Of a stretch of DNA of 64,000 nucleotides, positions 61,747-64,000 are shown piece after piece. Each line of letters begins with the position of its first letter. Position 1 is the stretch's first letter. Position numbers and translations under genes: made by a program. The stretch spans positions 248,001-312,000 of the forward strand of contig DAMBYU010000006.1 in NCBI GenBank assembly GCA_032051265.1, given 5' to 3'. The notes beneath the pieces were generated by a model, which made no database searches, had not been told where the DNA came from, and worked only from the letters and a program-made list of their open reading frames with translations. Source of the stretch: Dryocola sp032051265. Lineage in GTDB: Bacteria; Pseudomonadota; Gammaproteobacteria; Enterobacterales; Enterobacteriaceae.

Positions 61747-62196
61747 TTAGTCCTGTAAGCGGGCGATCTCTTCGCCAAATTCGCGGATATCTTCGAAGCT
61801 GCGATACACGGAGGCAAAGCGGATATAGGCTACTTTGTCGAGTTTTTTAAGCTGCTCCATGACCAGGTTGCCGATCATTTTGCTCGGCACTTCGCGCTCG
61901 CCGGTTCCACGCAGCTGGGACTTAATGTGGTTTACCGCCATTTCTACATCGTCTGAGCTAACCGGCCGCTTTTCCAGCGCTTTCAGAATACCGCTACGCA
62001 GCTTGTCTTCGTTGAACGGTTCGCGAACGTCGTTGCTTTTTACCACGCGCGGCATCACCAGTTCAGCCACCTCAAAGGTGGTGAAGCGCTCGTGACAAAC
62101 CAGGCACTGACGGCGGCGGCGCACGGAAGAGCCCTCGCCGACAAGACGGGAGTCGATCACTTTGGTGTCTACTGCGAAACAGAATGGGCAATGCAT
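61747..62196 (-). CDS. nrdR: Ribonucleotide reductase regulator NrdR
   Basis: NrdR is the 149-residue repressor of the nrd genes. It shows an N-terminal zinc ribbon (CPFC at 3-6 and CLVC) and an ATP-cone domain (about 46-136; VMPRVVKSNDVREPFNEDKL) that senses ATP and dATP. The start at 62196 gives the E. coli length. First gene of the rib-nus operon. Confidence 0.97.
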   Translation of the reverse strand: MHCPFCFAVDTKVIDSRLVGEGSSVRRRRQCLVCHERFTTFEVAELVMPRVVKSNDVREPFNEDKLRSGILKALEKRPVSSDDVEMAVNHIKSQLRGTGEREVPSKMIGNLVMEQLKKLDKVAYIRFASVYRSFEDIREFGEEIARLQD

Positions 62197-62325
62197 GGCG
62201 CGTCCTGAAGGATTGTTCAATCAGACAATAGTTTACCGCGAAGTCGCTGGAGTACAAAGGCACGGCCTGTCGATTGGTGAAATATGGCTTTTCACCGGCA
62301 AACAGCTACGCTTAGCTGAGGAAAG

Positions 62326-62886
62326 ATGAATAAGGAATTACAAGCCATGACAAAGACTTACCTAAGATTTCTCCTGGCAGGCTGCCTGGTAAGCCTGACC
62401 GCCTGCGCCCAGCAAACCGAAGTGCGTCAGATGCGTCAGGAAGTGGGGGCGCTCAACCAGGACATGATGAAGCTCAGCGATCGGAGCGTAAAACTGACTC
62501 AGCAGAATGCGTTAAACGCTAAATCCACCACGGGCGTGTACCTGCTGCCGGGTTCAGACACGCCAGCACGCCTGAACAGCCAGATAGGCAATCTGCAAAT
62601 GTCGCTGAGTAACGTTGCAGCGGAAGCGAACGGTACGCGAGCGACGCTTACCATTAAAGGAGAATCCAGCGATCCGCTGCCGGCGTTTACCGCCGAAATT
62701 GCATGGGGACAAATCCAGGGCACGACGGACAGTTACCAGGAGGTAAACGTCCAGACGCAACGGGTCGATGCCCCTGCCAGTAACCTGGCACCAGGCAATA
62801 TCGCAATCCCGGTACGTCTGCCAGGGATTACGCCGGACCAGTTAGGATTCGTGCGCGTTCACGATATCCAGCCGAACGTTCCGTAA
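62326..62886 (+). CDS. yajI: YajI-type lipoprotein
   Basis: The 186-residue lipoprotein has a signal peptide ending in lipobox LTAC (Cys27), a coiled-coil-like segment (about 32-60; EVRQMRQEVGALNQDMMKL) and a beta-rich domain of unknown function. GAGGAAAG lies directly before the ATG at 62326. A second ATG at codon 8 is possible. The position beside nrdR and tsx matches E. coli yajI. Confidence 0.85.
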   Translation: MNKELQAMTKTYLRFLLAGCLVSLTACAQQTEVRQMRQEVGALNQDMMKLSDRSVKLTQQNALNAKSTTGVYLLPGSDTPARLNSQIGNLQMSLSNVAAEANGTRATLTIKGESSDPLPAFTAEIAWGQIQGTTDSYQEVNVQTQRVDAPASNLAPGNIAIPVRLPGITPDQLGFVRVHDIQPNVP

Positions 62887-63310
62887 GGTGGATAAACAAA
62901 GTGCCATCCACCGCTTGTGGGCAACAGAAACGGCGGATGGCGTAAGCTTATCCGCTCGACAAATAAATTCGGCAATATTTATTCTGTTACACCTCTTAGC
63001 ATAAGTTGCTAAGCAACTTATCATTCGCTTTGCCAATGCCACTTCGTGACACCTATCACATTTACTTGTAACAAACATACTCAGCTTTGCTTAATTTTTT
63101 GTGGCAGGTACAATCACGCCGTTTTAAATGTATGCAAACGTGAACGCAATCGATTACGTATGCGACGATAATGTGAAATGAAACATTTTTTTGTGAGCAG
63201 GGGTTTCTATAATAGGCGCGCCGATGAGAAACCAGGTAAATGGTTGATGGCTTCGGGTAGCGACTTACCTCCTCCCCTCACGGGAATCATATAAAACAGT
63301 GGCAAAAAAT
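62887..63310 (+). promoter_or_regulatory. REP-like element and tsx promoter region
   Basis: This 424-nt gap has no gene. After yajI, GCCATCC (62903-62909) pairs with GGATGGC (62935-62941), and a REP-like unit ends at 62957. A likely first tsx promoter is TTGCTT (63087-63092) with TACAAT (63109-63114). A second -10, TATAAT, is at 63208-63213. ACGCAATCGATTACGT (63144-63159) between them matches the PurR consensus at 13 of 16 positions. E. coli tsx also has two promoters, under CytR, CRP and DeoR control. Confidence 0.55.
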
Positions 63311-64000
63311 ATGAAAAAAATTATTCTGGCGGCCGGCACCGTTCTGGCGCTTTCAAGCTCTTTCTCCGCTAGCGCGGAAGACACTAAAAGCAGCGAATAT
63401 CTTTCAGACTGGTGGCACCAGAGCGTAAACGTGGTGGGCAGCTACCACACCCGCTTCGGACCGCAGATCCGCAACGATACCTATCTGGAATATGAAGCTT
63501 TCGCTAAAAAAGACTGGTTTGACTTCTATGGCTACCTGGATGCACCAGTCTTCTTCGGCGGTAACACTGATGCGAAAGGTATCTGGAACCACGGTTCACC
63601 ACTGTTTATGGAAATTGAGCCGCGCTTCTCCATTGATAAGCTGACCGGCGCCGACCTGAGCTTCGGTCCGTTCAAAGAGTGGTACGTTGCCAACAACTAT
63701 ATCTACGACATGGGCCGCAACAAGTCTGGTCGTCAGAGCACCTGGTATATGGGTCTGGGTACCGACATCGAAACCGGTCTGCCGATGAGCCTGTCCATGA
63801 ACGTGTACGCTAAATATCAGTGGCAGAACTATGCCGCATCCAACGAAAACGAGTGGGATGGCTACCGCTTTAAAGTGAAATACTTTGTGCCGCTCACCAC
63901 CCTGTGGGGCGGTAACCTGAGCTACATCGGTTTCACCAACTTCGACTGGGGCTCAGATCTGGGCGATGACAACTTCTATGACAACAACGGTCGTCACGCA
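63311..64000 (+). CDS. tsx: Nucleoside-specific outer-membrane channel Tsx (5' part)
   Basis: Tsx is the outer-membrane beta-barrel for nucleosides and a phage/colicin receptor. The window holds the first 230 codons and cuts the gene at the right edge. The signal peptide ends at SASA (residue 22, SASA/ED), and the mature barrel begins YLSDWWHQSVNVVGSYHTRF, closely like E. coli Tsx. Conserved strands such as LSFGPFKEWYVANNYIYDMG follow. Confidence 0.97.
   Translation, partial: MKKIILAAGTVLALSSSFSASAEDTKSSEYLSDWWHQSVNVVGSYHTRFGPQIRNDTYLEYEAFAKKDWFDFYGYLDAPVFFGGNTDAKGIWNHGSPLFMEIEPRFSIDKLTGADLSFGPFKEWYVANNYIYDMGRNKSGRQSTWYMGLGTDIETGLPMSLSMNVYAKYQWQNYAASNENEWDGYRFKVKYFVPLTTLWGGNLSYIGFTNFDWGSDLGDDNFYDNNGRHA

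Noticed and set aside
1..64000. CRISPR arrays, tRNA or rRNA genes, prophage or insertion sequences
   Set aside because: No regularly spaced repeats, tRNA cloverleaf sequences, rRNA segments, integrases or transposases were recognised on either strand.

Overview
The window is a stretch of chromosome from a member of the Enterobacteriaceae. From about 16 kb to the right edge it follows the Escherichia coli gene order tsx-yajI-nrdR-ribDE-nusB-thiL-pgpA ... clpPX-lon-hupB-ppiD ... glnK-amtB-tesB-ybaY-atl-ffs almost gene for gene, read in the opposite direction. It is probably not E. coli. It carries a ccdA-type cysteine desulfhydrase next to decR, a metallo-beta-lactamase-fold hydrolase between queC and tesC, and a left third whose gene content differs from K-12. 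An Enterobacter-, Kosakonia- or Cedecea-like genus would fit, but the genus cannot be fixed from sequence reading alone. No insertion sequence, prophage, CRISPR array, tRNA or rRNA was seen.

Left third (1-16.2 kb), accessory: the start of a membrane sensor protein runs off the edge. Next is a small sugar locus: a PTS EIIBC permease, a divergent mannonate-dehydratase-type enolase and a GntR/UTRA regulator. A membrane-anchored HTH protein follows, then the nitric-oxide detoxification set norR/norVW with three NorR enhancer sites and a sigma54 promoter. After that come ybaA, a double GNAT acetyltransferase, a LysE-type exporter with an AraC regulator, a YczE/YczR membrane protein and MocR-regulator pair, and an Lrp regulator divergent from an EamA exporter.

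Middle (16.2-33.6 kb): 4.5S RNA (ffs), atl, ybaY and tesB are followed by the nitrogen-control operon glnK-amtB, with a near-perfect sigma54 promoter and an NtrC site. Then come the ABC exporter mdlAB, the cysteine-resistance pair decR/ccdA, cof, ybaE, queC, the metallo-hydrolase, tesC with a FadR site, ybaV, ppiD and hupB.

Right half (33.8-64 kb), core housekeeping: the proteostasis block lon, clpX, clpP and tig has sigma32-type promoters at lon and clpP. It is followed by bolA, yajG, ampG, the cytochrome bo3 operon cyoABCDE with ArcA-like boxes, yajR, yajQ, panE, yajL and thiI. The isoprenoid/thiamine set xseB-ispA-dxs-yajO meets the convergent riboflavin/transcription operon nrdR-ribD-ribE-nusB-thiL-pgpA. 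The window ends in yajI and the start of tsx.

Most core genes look intact and of normal length. The less explained items are the sugar locus, a 65-codon reading frame coupled to ampG, a hairpin that covers the yajO ribosome-binding site, a nested hairpin with a T-run inside the nusB-thiL gap, and a three-palindrome cluster between atl and ybaY.
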